NCBI GenBank assembly: GCA_958295665.1
Contig: OY282558.1
Location: 137,186,577-137,250,576 of the forward strand
Direction of reading: 5' to 3'
Source of the DNA: Tipula vernalis
Lineage: Eukaryota > Arthropoda > Insecta > Diptera > Tipulidae
Length of the DNA stretch: 64,000 nucleotides
Positions within the stretch are counted from its first letter, which is position 1. Each line of letters opens with the position of its first letter. A model generated the notes under the pieces. The model saw only the letters and a list, made by a program, of their open reading frames with translations. It was not told the origin of the DNA and ran no database searches. This document shows positions 41,724-54,330 of the stretch, piece after piece. The translations under genes and the position numbers were made by a program.

Positions 41724-43730
41724 AAAGTTATAAAATTATCAACTGCACGAAAAATATTTATTGATTGTGTTCTTAACCGTGTCTAACACAAATTGGATTG
41801 TTGCAAATATTCTGTGATTTTTCTCTTATTAAGAGGCAAACTCAGCATTTTCCCTTTTTTTAAATTTATCCACTGCTGTCTCGAAGTTCATTTATGAAAA
41901 TTTGAACCAGAAAAATAATAAATGTCTGCCTTTAAGGAATTTTTACCTTTTCAACATAAAAACAATTTTTTTGTTTCTTTCACGCGGTTATTCGTTTAAA
42001 TTAAACTAGGTCACTCGGGTGCCCGAAATTAGGTGATTCACCTCCAAATATTTCTTTCTCTGATTCGAAACCTGAGTTCATGCAGTGTCTTCGGATTGAA
42101 TTGAAAATGCCCAATGTCAAATTGTAGGAATACAATGGGAATGGTACTACCCAACTAGTTTCCGACCTCATTTATATATTCGTGGCTTCACTTTCCTGCA
42201 AAGGAAGGCCATCGGAATTTTCATTCAAGTGAATGAATGTTTCGTTCATTTCGTTTGGGTTTTCCATTTTCATCGTGAAGTATGTTATATTACCACTGAG
42301 TATAGATTCCATTGTATGTGCCACAATGTGTTTTGTATTTTGTTTCCATAATTTTTATATTGCGGTGGGCATTTTGTAATGTTTTAATTGCAAACTTGTT
42401 TAAGTATGTGCAATATTTAAATTGTACCCTTAATAATAACAGAAGGAACCGTAGAAACCTCGGGTTATTATCAACAAACTAATCATTCTTACTTCGATTT
42501 TTAAAAAGAAATGAAATTTATAAATAATTAGAGTTTTGTCCCTGGCCGCTATGCGGCCCAACCCGCATGCTGTCTCGCAACCGTTTTACGACTGATTTGC
42601 AGCAACATTTGCTTATCAGCGATCTTATAGTGCCCCGTTCAGTATTTCCATGTTTTGTTTCGTGAGACATCGAACCTTCAATCTAAACTGTGATTGTATT
42701 TTTTGCGGGCCCGTGCCTGACCAAACCCTTGCTAAAGCGGAAAACTGAAAATTGATCGACAGCCAAATTCAAAATCAGTTGGTTGGAAATGTACTGCACG
42801 ACTACCTTCTAGCACATATCTTCTGCCAATTTCGAGGCGGTGCCGAAGGCGCCACACCAAACAGCTCTCAGCTTCGTTTGTCGCTTTCTATGCTTAGAAC
42901 TACTTTGTATTTTTTCTCCAACTGAAGTGAATTGTTTTCTCCTTTAATGGTAAGCCTCTCTAAAAGTTTCGCAAGCTTGTTAAAAATAACCATTCGGCAT
43001 TTATGGGCTGAAGTATTATCCGGGTTTACATATAACTAAATATTTAGCTGAACGAAATTGGGCAGCTAATTATTTACCGCACCGATCATGTAAAAACGAA
43101 ATAAAATTAGTAACAAAATTATAAAAACAGGACAGTAATATTTAATTTGAACTTTATATTCATTATATTTAAAAAATTATGCAGTTAAGAACTGTAAAGC
43201 TTACAAAAACATATTTGCTGTTAACTGGTTTGCCTGTGGGCCTTTGCTTAAAAAATGAAATAGTTTTCTTTTTTAATTTTTCAAAAAAATGTAAACATGT
43301 TTACGTCTACGATTTTCGAACCATACATAGTAAACAAATCGAAGAAGCACATTATGAGGTTAAACGAGTCATTCATAAAAATTCAACACAAACTTTCAAA
43401 CATCAAAACAACAAACTTTACGGTCAGTAAAAAGCAAAAACAAAACAACGAAATTGAAAATGTTTCTTTGAATTGCTGCATGCTAAATTTCTTATTGGTA
43501 ATACATTATTGGTTAGTCCCAGCCACAAAATCTGTGCAGGTAAAAGGTTCTGGAGTTTATCGGAAATCGAGCATTTGTACTTAATTGGCATAGTAACCGA
43601 TTTTTCGTGGTCATAGATGACACCCAAAAGAGAAATCAATTCTTACATCATTTCAGAATAATTTAGGTAATAGTAAAGATTGGGTGTTACCTGAAATTGT
43701 TTGTGAAAATTTGAATGAAATGTGTGTATA
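41724..43730. other. Unassigned DNA
   Basis: About 2 kb with no supported gene. A-box/B-box-like words (TAGGTCACTCGG near 42008, GATTCGAAACC near 42079) are too far apart for a tRNA. A slightly GC-richer interval at 42700-42890 has no coherent frame. Two overlapping open frames at 43179-43584 show no motif. Confidence 0.4.
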
Positions 43731-43734
43731 ATTT

Positions 43735-45260
43735 GAATTGAATGAGTCCCTGAGAGTTTTAGAAACGGCCAAATCTACGACCCCGGGAATAAATAGAGCG
43801 ATAATTCGCATATAATTAAAATGATTTGGCTGTTGAGCATTGAAGTAAAGGAAACTTTGCTTTGAATTCTCAATAGGGTATGGATGAGTATTCAGATACC
43901 GAAAAAATGCAAGGAATGCAGAATGGTTCCAATTCCCAAAAGGAATCGCGACAAGAATCCGGCAACAAATTATAGAGGAATATGTATGTTGAATGTTTTT
44001 ATTAAAATGGTGAATGGGATAATGAAAAGCAGGTTTGAAAAGATTATAAATGAAACTAGTTTATTGCCAGAGACCAATTTTGGTTTCCGACGTAACCGTT
44101 CTGCAAATGAATGCGTGGAAAAATGTGTATGGGAAGTACGAATGGAAAAGAAGTTTATTAGAGATTATATCAGGTTCTTTTGAGCCCGGACCTTGGAAAA
44201 CATGTAAATGGGTGCGAAAGTTTATTTTGTGTGGAAGGGGTTACCGATTGGAGGGAGCGGTGAACATTGGGCTCCCACAAGGGAGCAAAATTTCTCCGAC
44301 ACTCTTCGATCTCTAAACGAGTTCGATACAGAGGTATAATTCTCCCAACAAAGTTGTCTTGCAGTTTGCAGATGGATTTGTCCTAATCGGCAAGACTCTA
44401 AATCGAGCTCAGGAAAGTGTGCTTCAGTTCAATTCGAGAAAATATAATAGTATGGCATTTAGAAAGAAACAAATAATTGGTGTGCAAATCTATGATGAGA
44501 CAATTGAGTATTCAAGATTGACTACGTATTTAGGAATCTTGATCGACAATCGATTGAGTTTTAAAGTCCACATGGAAAAATTAGCAGATTAAATGTGATC
44601 CAAATGGTGAGTAAACCGAAATGGGGGTGGGGGGGAGGGGCTCCTAGTGTGACTGATATCCTGCGAAAGGCGGTAGTGTCTTTCAAAATTGCGTATGGGA
44701 TGCGTGTGTTTGGTGACGATCTAACAACGGGAGGGGGGAAAAGTTGGGAAAAGTTAATGAAAATAGGAAATGCATGTGCTAGAGTGGTATCTATGATCTG
44801 AATTGGGTGATTTATCTCTTAACTATAAGAGGGAAAAGATCACCGTGCGAGAGCCTGTGCGAACGTTGACGAAAGACAATGTGTTAGTGAATGATATAAA
44901 AGTAAGATTGGAAGAAGGAACGGATTTCTAAAAAACGCAACGATCGACAATAATGGCGGAAAATATGAATACATATATACTTATATTTTCAAAATTAGAC
45001 AAGTGGCTCCAAAACAGCCTCCCGAAAATCTTGCTGTGTGCTTGAATTTGGAGGCATAACAAAAGAAAAAATGTTGAGATTGAATGGTAGAATCTGTTTA
45101 ATGAATGCAGTATGGAAGGAACCAAGTTGGCAATGAATGAAGGGAGGAAGAGAGTAGATCTGTTCTCCAATTCCCTGTGTGGTTTAGAGGTTATAAAACA
45201 GGGAGGGTGTACTCAGGGTTGTGTGTTTGTAGAAATGATGTATGAGTATCTTCAATTTTG
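43735..45260 (+). pseudogene. R1/I-group non-LTR RT with RNase H traces
   Basis: Motifs in order across several frames: LNESLRVLETAKSTTPGINR (RT motif 0-1, near 43738), MVPIPKRNRDKNPATNYRGI (motif 2), MLNVFIKMVNGIMKSRFE, LPETNFGFRRNRSANECV (motif 3, QxGFRxxRS), AVNIGLPQGSKISPTLFDL (motif 4-5), then VVLQFADGFVLIGKTLN, where the catalytic ADD has become ADG, and IEYSRLTTYLGILIDNRLSF. Further on, VDLFSNSLCGLEVIKQGG near 45155-45205 resembles the RNase H FSDSxxAL motif with Asp replaced by Asn. The element is inactive. Confidence 0.65.
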
Positions 45261-45289
45261 TGCGAGTGAGGTGATTCTATAATGGATAC

Positions 45290-45640
45290 CTACACCTCTT
45301 TTTTTGGAGCTAGTGCCACAGTTAAATAACAAAAAAAAATCAAATATGGGTATTACCAAAATGTGGTTCCAAAAAGATGGCGCCACATACCACGCAGCCA
45401 GTGAAATAATAGCATTATTAAAAACCAAATTCAATAACCGTGTTATACTGCAAAACAACAACATCAATTGGCCGCTGCATTCCTGTGATTTGTTGCCTCG
45501 CCACTAAATTACTTTCTTTGGGGATTTTTGAAATCAAAGGTTTACACCAACGTTATTGAAGAACTATTCAAAATGCGAATGAGAAGCAAGAGCGGCCAGA
45601 CTTCACTAAACACTAAATGGGAAACCATTATTTTTATCAA
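45290..45640 (+). pseudogene. mariner/Tc1-superfamily transposase C-terminal fragment
   Basis: MWFQKDGATYHAASEIIALL is the block around the second catalytic Asp (MWFQQDGATxHTA). NRVILQNNNINWPLHSCDLL follows (VISRxxxxxWPPRSCDLTPxD), with the third Asp lost or shifted at the stop near 45507. The next segment, in another frame, reads KSKVYTNVIEEL. This version of the motifs belongs to a mariner-superfamily lineage distinct from the mellifera- and irritans-type copies elsewhere in the window. No TIRs were found. Confidence 0.6.
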
Positions 45641-45829
45641 ACTCTACTGAAAAAGGCAAGCAATTTGAGGCAAGCGCTAGAGCTACTTATCTGCTTTGTG
45701 GCAAAGGTTACAAAGTTGAAGAGGAAGACTCATCCTTCTAGACTAACCTTTAAGATATGTCCTTTGGTCGTTGCAAATGCAATGCGGAATGATATCTCTG
45801 TTTATGTTGAACATACTAAATAATGTAAA

Positions 45830-47968
45830 ACAATTTTAATTCGTATTTTAAAATTTGAATAAGTAGAGATTTAAAAATTGACATTTAGATAAATTACGCA
45901 AGATTAGACTCCAGTTTCGATTTGTAAATTTGAGTTTCGATATACTCCCATCTCCAAGTGAAATCCAATCAGTTCTACCGCAAACGATAGACTTATTTAT
46001 ATAAAGTTTAACCCTGGATTTTATTTTAAGAAAATATTGAAATTAACCAATATAGTACTTACTTATATCCAAACAAAAACTATTTTAAACATCTCATACA
46101 TACACAATTCACAAATTTTATCCAAACAACATAAGTTACTTGTTTTGTTATCATCAATTACTTACGTTCTTTTGCGTTAAACTCAAAGCTAACAATTTAA
46201 ACCTTGAGATTAACCTAATCTTAAAATAAAATAAAACAAAGCGCGTCTGTATTAGACATTCTATACAATTTAACGATGAATCGTTTTATATAAAGACACT
46301 ACAAACAAATTAACTTGTTTACCTTTCATATTCATTAACTGACGTTTTCCAAATAAAATTAATTGACATCATCTTGTTGTTTCCCATACAAATAGGTGTT
46401 AACAATAAAAAATTTAAAGGAATACAGTTTTAAACTAAAAAAAATCCAATATACATATATCATAAATGAAAATTTATATTTATTTTTCCCAAGAAATGTT
46501 CGAGAAAATATTTCGGTCTACTAAATAAAAAAATTCTCTTCGTACTTATACTTAAACTGTGTTTACATAAGTAAGATGGTAAAGTTCAATAAAGTTTTGA
46601 TGTATGGAAAAATACGTGTACGGTACATTATTTTCAGGATTTTCTACTCTTCATTACTTACACTCCACCTAGTAAAAATTTTGTTTCTATGCTAATATAA
46701 ATTCACGAACCTAATTCACAATCATTAAACAAAGCAAAAAATAAAAAAGTAAATTTGCTCGATTAGAATTAATTTTTCTTCCGTTTTTCACGAAAATTTG
46801 ATATCAACAAGTATACCATTCTTATCACATTGTGTTTTGTTTTATCGTTTTACATTTTTTCCACCAACAAAATGAAAAATCAACAAGTTAAAAAGAATAA
46901 TTTTTCCTACTCCCCTCGTTTTTTTTTTTTTTTGTATAGATTCGAGATGCTCTATGCCGTAAATATTAAGACATAAACTAAGCAAATATATACAGATCGA
47001 GGTAGTTGGAGTATTCAATGTTTTCTTGTTGTCTTTATGGAAGATAGACAAGTAGATAGCTAAGGAGATATAAGCCGGAGAAAGACATTTACATTTTTTA
47101 ACATTCATCATCTTATCTTCTTTCAGATTATAAATTAAATTTTATTTTTTGTGATAAGTTCCTTGAATATTTTTTGGAAGAAATAACATTTTACTGTTAT
47201 GGAACATCTTTTGAAAAAAAAAATTAACGAATATACTTATTTTATTTTTATTTTTTTTTTTGAAAAACATGAGAAGATAGAACTGCTCAATATGGTATGC
47301 GATATTCTTGTGTGATTATGCACAAGAAATTATTAAGATATTAATTTGGACGAATTAGGCGAATGAGATCATTTCAATGTGCGGCATTGAAAATCCATTT
47401 GTTACAAATACATATTTAATTTTATTCTTTTACGTATAATACAAATAATATTTAGCCATCCATAACAGCTTGTATTACCCCAGGCATGAATAATTTTACA
47501 TTTCTTATTAAACATAATGCTCTCAAAAATCTTTTCATATTCAATAGCTCTAATAAATTATCATAATTTGATGGCATTCCGTTAAAACAACCCAAGCGCT
47601 TAAATATCCATCAACCAATTCGATGAAGAGGCACAAAAAGAAATGAATATAAGTGAAGATACTAACTGACCAGCAGACTTAATAATTTTTAGCTTAACAT
47701 TGAAAACAGAAAGAACAAGACCTAAGTAGTTAATCTAAATTGGATATACCAATCAGTAGTTAAATATGCCTACTTAAGGTAAGGATCCATGAAACAAACG
47801 AATCCATGATACAAACGAAAAAAATTGAGCTTTGGAGTTATGTATTTCCACGAAAAAAATCGAGACATCGGGTATATATCAGACTTTATCAGTTGAGTTA
47901 AATGTTGGTGTCAATTTCCACTAAAGTCTTAATCTCATATTTTCAAAACAATCTTCAATACTTACATA
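45830..47968. other. AT-rich DNA with no recognised feature
   Basis: About 2.1 kb of intron-like or intergenic sequence, with a 14-base T run near 46919-46933. No open frame has a recognisable domain and no terminal repeats were seen. Confidence 0.5.
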
Positions 47969-49154
47969 CACAGTGTGATCTAAAAATAACCGAACTTTTA
48001 ATTTAAATCATGGAACACGTAGCGCCATCTATTAAACGTTGATAGCGTTAGAAAGGTACATTTTTCTTCTTTCGAACGCAGCTAAGTTCATGCTAATCGG
48101 TTGACAGGTTACAAAATTACACATGTTTTAATGACAGTAGTTTTTGTAGTTATGTCGAAAAAACATAATGGAACAAAGAGCAAATATTCAATTTTGTTTT
48201 AAACTCGAATTGTTAAAAAAAGTTTATGGTGATGATTGAATGAGTCGTACTCAAGTTTACACGATTTAAAAATGGCCGTGACGATTTAAATGATGATCCA
48301 AGACCTGGACGACCAAAAACAACAAATCATGCTGAGTTAGTGGAAAAAGTACGTGAAATAATCGCTATCGATGCAAATTTCACTGTGAGAATGCTGGCAA
48401 AAGAATTAAACTCATCTTAAGCTACAATCTACACAATATTAAGAACTGAAGATTTGGGTAAAAAAAAGGTATGCACGTTTTGTTCCACATCAGTTAAATG
48501 AAGATCAAAAATTCGTTCGTTTAGAGCATTGCAAAGACATCATTTCAACAGCTGAAAACGATCCAGATTTTCTTGATTCGATCATAACTGGTGATGAAAC
48601 ATGGTGCTTCAAATATGATGCTGAAACTAAGCGACAATCTGCAGAATGGAAGTCGAAAGACGAGCCAAAACCTAAAAAATTGAGTTTTCAGAAATCAAGA
48701 ATCGAGACAATGTTGATAACTTTCTACGATTCCAAGGGTATTGTTCACAAGGAATTTGTTCCAGAAGGTGAAACTGTCAATGGAGAATACTATTTACAAG
48801 TTTTAGATCGTTTGTGGTCGAGAGTTGTTCGTGTTAGACCCGAATATCCACAAGGAAAACAGCTGTTTTTATTACATGATAATGCACAACCAAAAAACAA
48901 ATTTGTTCCATCGGCCACCCTCCGTATTCGCCTGATCTATAACCGTGTCACTATTTTCTATTCCCAAAACTGAAAACTGCAATGAAAGGAGCTTTTTACG
49001 ATGAAGTTTCAGCCATTCAAGCAGCCGTGACATAGGTGCTAAAGAACATCCGAAAAATGGAGTTTAAAAAGTCTACGTTGTATTAAGTTAATGGATCCTA
49101 TTTTGAATAAATATTAGCTTTGAAAAAGCTCGGTTATTTTTAGATCAAACTGTG
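47969..49154 (+). mobile_element. mariner element, full length with TIRs
   Basis: The left terminus begins CACAGTGTGATCTAAAAATA and continues ACCGAACTT; the complement of the right terminus begins CACAGTTTGATCTAAAAATA and continues ACCGAGCTT. TA precedes the left end (47967-47968); the right flank is TT, so one base has changed. The 1186-bp length is normal for mariner. The transposase inside is disrupted. Confidence 0.85.
48150..49090 (+). pseudogene. mariner transposase, disrupted
   Basis: Starting near 48170 the protein reads EQRANIQFCFKLELLKKVYG, then TQVYTRFKNGRDDLNDDPRP and GRPKTTNHAELVEKVREIIA (the HTH and GRP motif). After a stop and a frameshift: ITGDETWCFKYDAETKRQSA with the first Asp (48593-48595), MLITFYDSKGIVHKEFVPEG, LLHDNAQPKNKFV with the second Asp (48878-48880), and PPYSPDL, a stop, then PCHYFLFPKL, where the third Asp is replaced by His. 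The C-terminal AFYDEVSAIQAAVT and VLKNIRKMEFKKS are normal. The central third is in one clean frame (48680-48973). Confidence 0.75.
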
Positions 49155-49735
49155 TTTCTGAAATTTTCAACATTAACCAAATTCAGAGGTAAGTAATCAT
49201 AAATATTAATTTTTGTTTAACTGTTGACGGCAGTTAACGTGAAAAGTTTAGTTTGAACCAGAAAGCTTTAAGAGGAAATAAATAATACAACTGAACAATT
49301 AAGTTTATTATTCTTCCAGGCACAAACAAATATCTAGGGAGCGAACCACCAAGAATTATTTATTAAAAAAATTAACACTCTTATGGTGCCAACAAATGTA
49401 GTTCGAATTTAGAATGAAAACTATTTTTGGTAAATCTTTTTGGAGAAAAGGCGATGCATTAACTAAACATAACGATTCATTTCAACAAATTTTTCACGCA
49501 TCGAGCGCAAAATAATTATTTTAAACAATGCCGAACTAGTTTCCATTTTAATTAAAAACCTGCTTTTCTCGATGGAGTCCATTAATTCCGGATTTTCAGT
49601 ATTTATTATTATTTTGTATAAAAAGGACTGGTTATTCAGTTAACTTATTGGTGTGTATGTGTGAGCATACTTATATCGTTTACAGTATTTCAAATTTTGA
49701 AGATTTAAAAAAAAAATCAGCTTTAAGTACGAGTA
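49155..49735. other. Unassigned AT-rich DNA
   Basis: No coding signal or terminal repeat was recognised between the mariner and the next Tc1 remnant. Confidence 0.45.
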
Positions 49736-49739
49736 TATG

Positions 49740-50350
49740 GGTTAAAAGTGGCCTTTCGAAAAATCTAGTCGGAAATGCCAGACATTGGGTAAAATCGTAT
49801 AATAAACATGATATTATTAGCGAGAAAAATGCCACAGAGGACGTTCCATTCCGAAAATCTTAAAGACGGCCCTTTAAAATCATTGAAATTAAGAAAGTTA
49901 AATTTTGAAACTAACACGCAAACAATTCTTAGAAGACTGGCAATACACAAGGCAGGACAGCGCGGTGAATAACACTGCTGAGGAAAAGGAACGATAGGAG
50001 AAGAAATCGATTTGGAAAAGACCATGCTGATTCCAAAGGACATAACGGCCTAAAAATGAAGGAACCTACTGTGGAGCGAAGAAGTAACAATTAATATAAT
50101 TGAGTCCACACCGCCGCTTGCAAATAGTAATCGCTTTGGCTAAAAGCAAAGAATTGTTCCCACAATCTGCAAAAGAATAGTTAAATTTGATGGATGGAAT
50201 ATTATGAGATGCTTCTCTTAAAGTACTGTGCGGGCTTTTTGTATATTGGGTAAAGGAAATTATGAACTAGGAACGTCTTTATGGATGATATGCTTTAAAA
50301 TGTGTTGTAGTCTATATGCAAGACAATTATGACATTAAATATTCCTCTAG
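49740..50350 (+). pseudogene. Tc1-like transposase remnant
   Basis: Weak but ordered matches: GNARHWVKSYNKHDIISEKN and KIIEIKKVKFETNTQTILRR in the DNA-binding half, NLLWSEEVTINIIES at the position of WKNVLWSDESKFNxF (first Asp replaced by Glu), and DGWNIMRCFS at the position of GGGSVMVWGCFS, then YARQL. Several stops and frameshifts intervene. The catalytic third segment is not found. Confidence 0.4.
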
Positions 50351-50689
50351 GAAGGCAAAAGTTTTTCAGTGAGAGTAATCTCAAACTGTTGGGTCGGTTG
50401 TCCAATTTACCCCCCCCCCCCCTCCCGCTACCTCCTTGAAAGGACCTTAAGATTACTGCGGCCCGCAAAAAAACCAGGAAGCGAGGATAACCGTGACTGG
50501 CCCTTAAGGGAACCTGAGAATTTGTACCAGTAGAACAATGTCAAGACTGTAATGTACAAATCGGAAAAATACTTGCAATGTATTAAATATATAAACCCTT
50601 AAGGGCCGAAAGTTTCTTTTGTAATAAATCTGTCAAATAGTTCTGTTTTTACAACATTTGAATGCATATAACCTCGTGAATTTTCAAAA

Positions 50690-51490
50690 ATATGGAAAAA
50701 CGTGAATTTCGTGTGTTGATGCAAACCCAAAAAAGCTGGGCTTTTCAATTTCGTTATTGCCGTACGAGTACTATAATGATGAATAACGTTCGGGGCGTCC
50801 AGTTGAGGTCACTACACCAGAAATAGTCGATAAAATCTATGGCATTATATTGGATGGTGGAGAATTAAAATGCGTGAGATTGCTGACATTGAGGGCATTT
50901 CAATGAGAGCAAAACGTAATATTTTGCTGAAATATTAGGACATGAAAAAGCTATCAGCGAATTGGGTGCCACGTTTGCTTACAATTGATCACAAACGTAA
51001 TCGAATGACAACTTCAAAGGAAAGTTTGGCTTTGGCGATGTTTAATGGTAATCCTACCGAGTTTCTGTGTCGATTCGTAACTATGGATGAACCATGGGTC
51101 CACTACCATATAGCGGAGACCAAGGAATAGTTGCAACAATGGATTTCTCGGGGCGAATCGGCACTGAAGAAGGCAAATGTGGGTCAACAACTTTTGGGAA
51201 GCACACATATGGAAATGTTTTGCAAACTTATTGGACCGATTTCACGACGATTTACAGAAAAACCGATAACATTTGGCGAAGAAAAAAGTTCTTTTCCATC
51301 AAGATAATGCACGTGTGCATATGTGTGTCGTCGCCATCGCTAAATTCCGTGAGTTAGGATATGAATTCCTTCGGCATCTACAATATTCGCCAGAGTTGAC
51401 CCCGCCAGAGTATGAAACAAACTCATATTTTGAAGAGTTACCGAAGTCCTATTGTTTGGAAGGGATCGGGAAATTAGGAAAACACTAAGT
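50690..51490 (+). pseudogene. irritans-like mariner transposase, broken
   Basis: MEKREFRVLMQTQKSW opens near 50692. The regions follow family order: TPEIVDKIYGIILDGG (helix-turn-helix entry, frame-shifted), MKKLSANWVPRLLTIDHKRN, RFVTMDEPWVHYHIAETKE with the first catalytic Asp, a frame change, KKVLFHQDNARVH with the second, and YSPELTPPEYETNSYFEEL, where the third Asp is Glu. It ends ELPKSYCLEGIGKLGKH near 51485. No TIRs were identified. It is a different mariner lineage from the elements at 620 and 47969. Confidence 0.7.
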
Positions 51491-51639
51491 GTAATTAATG
51501 AACTGCTCTCATATGAAGAGAAAGAGAGCAAAAGTAAAACCCAAAAAAATGTTGAATTGCTTGATATCACACACAGCATAGCGGCGTTTCTTTAGTACGA
51601 ATTGTTGTACGTGACCAAAAAAATACTTACTTAAATGAA

Positions 51640-52069
51640 ATGAAAAGGGATTAATTGGCTAACGCGAGACTGGAACATTTTGTGATTCGGTTAAATAGTG
51701 AAATCAAATCTGCGCATACTGTCTGTTCAGAATTGAGTCACTGTGATTCATTGCTTGAATGAACCATAAATGAGATGTCCCACAAACCAGGAGCTTAACC
51801 CTCAGGGCACAAAGAAACAGTCAACAATGGCGATTCATCAGTAATGGTTTGGGAATGCTTTACTTCTTGGGGGAGTCTGACTTATCGTCAAAATCTATGG
51901 AATTATGGAAGTCCTAAAATTTCTCGAAAGACTCGATTCAAATTTAGATGGTTATGTCATCCTCCGAATGGGCGCATTGCATTATCAACATGATAACGAA
52001 CGTCCAAACATACATTTAAAAGATTGAAAGCGTACTGAGGACGCAAAAAAATCCGGGTCTTGTGATGGC
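51640..52069 (+). pseudogene. Tc1-like transposase, 5' part, split by a Gypsy insertion
   Basis: GDSSVMVWECFTSWG (about 51830-51875) is the Tc1 GGGSVMVWGCFSWxG motif. IMEVLKFLERLDSNLDGYVI and LRMGALHYQHDNERPNIHLK correspond to GIMDxxxYxxIL and the QQDNDPKHT block with the second catalytic Asp. The sequence is cut at 52069 by a Gypsy LTR with duplication ATGGC and resumes at 56402. Confidence 0.65.
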
Positions 52070-52220
52070 TGTGACAATATGAACCACCCTATTCTATACT
52101 AACACATCTTATGTAAAACCACTCTTATAAAGTCAATCATTAAAGATCATTCAATCGATACACACGTATTATCATTTTATATCACGGCTCTCTCAATATT
52201 AGATACTCATAAGTATTATA
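52070..52220 (+). repeat. 5' LTR of the second Gypsy
   Basis: It is 151 bp, very similar to 56249-56396. Its last bases read TATTATA where the partner has TATTACA. It contains CAATCGATACACACGTATT where the partner has CAATACATACGTATT. Confidence 0.9.
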
Positions 52221-52401
52221 TGGTGTCAGATGTGGTTTTAATGCGTGAATTACACAATTAGTAAAATTGAAAAGTAGTATAAACGCCGAATAAACTCGTC
52301 AATATTACACACAACGAGGTAAAAGAAGTACAACTGGTAAAAGTAACGCGTCATCAACAGAACATTCGATACCGTATCATTATTGCGTCATTTTTTTTAT
52401 T

Positions 52402-53100
52402 GTGACAATGTCCGGAATTAAACCACCGAAGAATTTTGTGATAAATTCAGAGCTAGATATGGCTCAAGAGTGGACGGAATGGATCGAATTATTTACCCAT
52501 TACAGTAATTCAATGGAATTAACAAAAAAGACAGCCGAAATTCAAGCATCAACATTAATTTCGTGCCTTGGTCGCCCCGCATTGAAAGTATTAAATAATT
52601 TGGGCGACACAGACAAATTAAAAAAATATTTTGCACCGTCGCGCAACAAAACGTACGAGCGGCACCAATTTCATCGTATTAAGCAAGAAGAATGTGAATC
52701 ATTCGAAGATTTTTTGCAACGATTTAAAACGCAAGTTACCCGTTGTGAATATAGCACAAAAGAAGATGAATTCGTGATGGATCAAATCGTTGTAGGAATT
52801 CGCAACGAAAATACTCGTCAAAAAATGTGGGTCGAAGATAATATGGAATTGGCCAAAGCGGTTAAAATTTGTCGTGCTGCAGAGTGTGCTGAGAAACAAA
52901 TAAAGTCACTGAGTAATCTATCGACGCCTCCACATTCGTCATCAAGTGTAAACAAAATAAATAAAAAAGACGATGACGAATTTGATTGTAAGCACCGCGG
53001 CACACGACACGGGAAGAAACAATGTCCAGCATTTAACAAAAAATGTGAACAGTGCGGTAATAAGGGGCATTTAAAAAGTCAAATAAAAAAAGTCAAATAA
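52402..53100 (+). pseudogene. Gypsy gag with zinc knuckles
   Basis: Starting at 52402 (a second Met is at codon 3), 232 codons read MSGIKPPKNFVINSELDMAQ, WIELFTHYSNSMELTKKT, then the Gag helical core with FHRIKQEECESFEDFLQRFK and QIVVGIRNENTRQKMWVED. Two cysteine motifs follow: CKHRGTRHGKKQC and CEQCGNKGHLKSQ; the second has lost its last Cys. A short AAAAAAGTCAAATA repeat at the end causes a frameshift. Beyond it an acidic linker continues in another frame (DSSESDSDSSAESEYDY) to about 53290. Confidence 0.8.
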
Positions 53101-53289
53101 AAAAGACAAATATAAAAAATCGGCGAATGTGAACAAAATAGCCAGTGACTCTTCCGAAAGTGACTCAGATTCGAGTGCCGAGAGCGAGTATGATTACAAT
53201 GTGAGCAGTATTAAATGTGAAAAGGAAGAAATAAAAGTGTGTTCAATCAAAAAAGACAAATGGATTGAAACATTAAAAGTCAGTGAGGG

Positions 53290-53608
53290 TTAACTGTTAG
53301 TTGATTTGGACACAGAAACTCACTGCAACGTAATATCGCGGAAAGAAGCGTCCAGATTAAAATTAAAAGTAAACATTGCATCGACTAAACGTCTATCAAC
53401 ATATAATCTCGACACAGTCAAAGTAATAGGTGAAACCAAGGTATGGTGTGTATCGCCGCAAAAATCAGGACAGGTGATTTTTAAAGTAATTAACGAGGAT
53501 TTAATGTCAATTCTCGGTCGACATTCATGGGAAGAGCTGGGATTAGTGAAACGCGTTCATAAAATGGATATATGTACAGTTGGGTTGTTGCAACAATTAC
53601 GAGTATGA
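53290..53608 (+). pseudogene. Gypsy protease, active site altered
   Basis: VDLDTETHCNVISRKEASRL is in the position of the retropepsin motif LDTGAxxNVI; the Gly is changed to Glu (DTE), which should abolish activity. A stop (TAA at 53290-53292) precedes it. GETKVWCVSPQKSGQVIF and LMSILGRHSWEELGLVKRVH match the flap and C-terminal parts of mag-like proteases. Confidence 0.7.
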
Positions 53609-54330
53609 TATCGAATTTGTTGACAATCCAAAGTTCAAAATAATTCCACCGAGTCGAGTTCCAGCTGCATTTAGAGATAAAACAAAAGAGGAATTGGACA
53701 GAATGGTTACAATGAAAGTTTTAGCGCCAGTTACTGAACCAAGCCCAGCCGTAAGCCCTATGCTGGTGGTGGTAGAAAAAAACGGAAAAATTCGAGTATG
53801 TATGGATCCAGTCGAATTAAATAAAAACATAAAACGACGCCATTACCCGTTGAATACAGTAGAAGAAATAGCCGCAAAAGTAGGAAAGGCCAAGTTTTTT
53901 ACAAAATTGGATTGTCAACATGGTTTCTGGCAGATTAAAGTGACTGAACGAACGTCAATATACTTGGTCATCGCATGCCATTTGGTATAAATTCTGCACC
54001 TGAAGTATTTTCGCAGATTATGAACGAAACATTGCAAGGCATCGACAATTGCGAAGTTCGCATGGATGATATTCTTCTTTATGCGGAAAATGCGGAAATG
54101 TTAGGGGAAATCACAAAAAAGATAAAGCATCGACTAAAAGATGCTGGTTTCACATTAAATCAGAGTAAATGTGAATACAACAAGAATAGAGTAAAATTTC
54201 TCTTGGACATGTTTTTACATCCAATGGTTGTGAGATTGATCCGGATAAGGTATCAGCAGTTCATCGTTTGAACACTCCAGCTAATGTCAAGGAATTGCAG
54301 AGTTTGCGTGGTACAGTAACATACCTTGCC
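53600..54330 (+). pseudogene. Gypsy reverse transcriptase
   Basis: IIPPSRVPAAFRDKTKEELD, KVLAPVTEPSPAVSPMLVVV, KNGKIRVCMDPVELNKNIKR, YPLNTVEEIAAKVGKAKFFT and LDCQHGFWQIKVTE make up the fingers. A frameshift near 53970 leads to MPFGINSAPEVFSQIMNETL and VRMDDILLYAENAEMLGEI, with the catalytic DD intact (MDD, near 54063-54071). QSKCEYNKNRVKFLLDMF completes the palm; a further frameshift near 54200 leads into the thumb. Only a few lesions separate this from a complete RT. Confidence 0.8.

Noticed and set aside
42000..42100. A-box and B-box-like words suggesting a SINE
   Set aside because: The boxes are about 70 bases apart with no tail, duplication or second copy.
43179..43584. Two overlapping frames that might be a small gene
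   Set aside because: Low-complexity K/N/T-rich translation with no start context or similarity.
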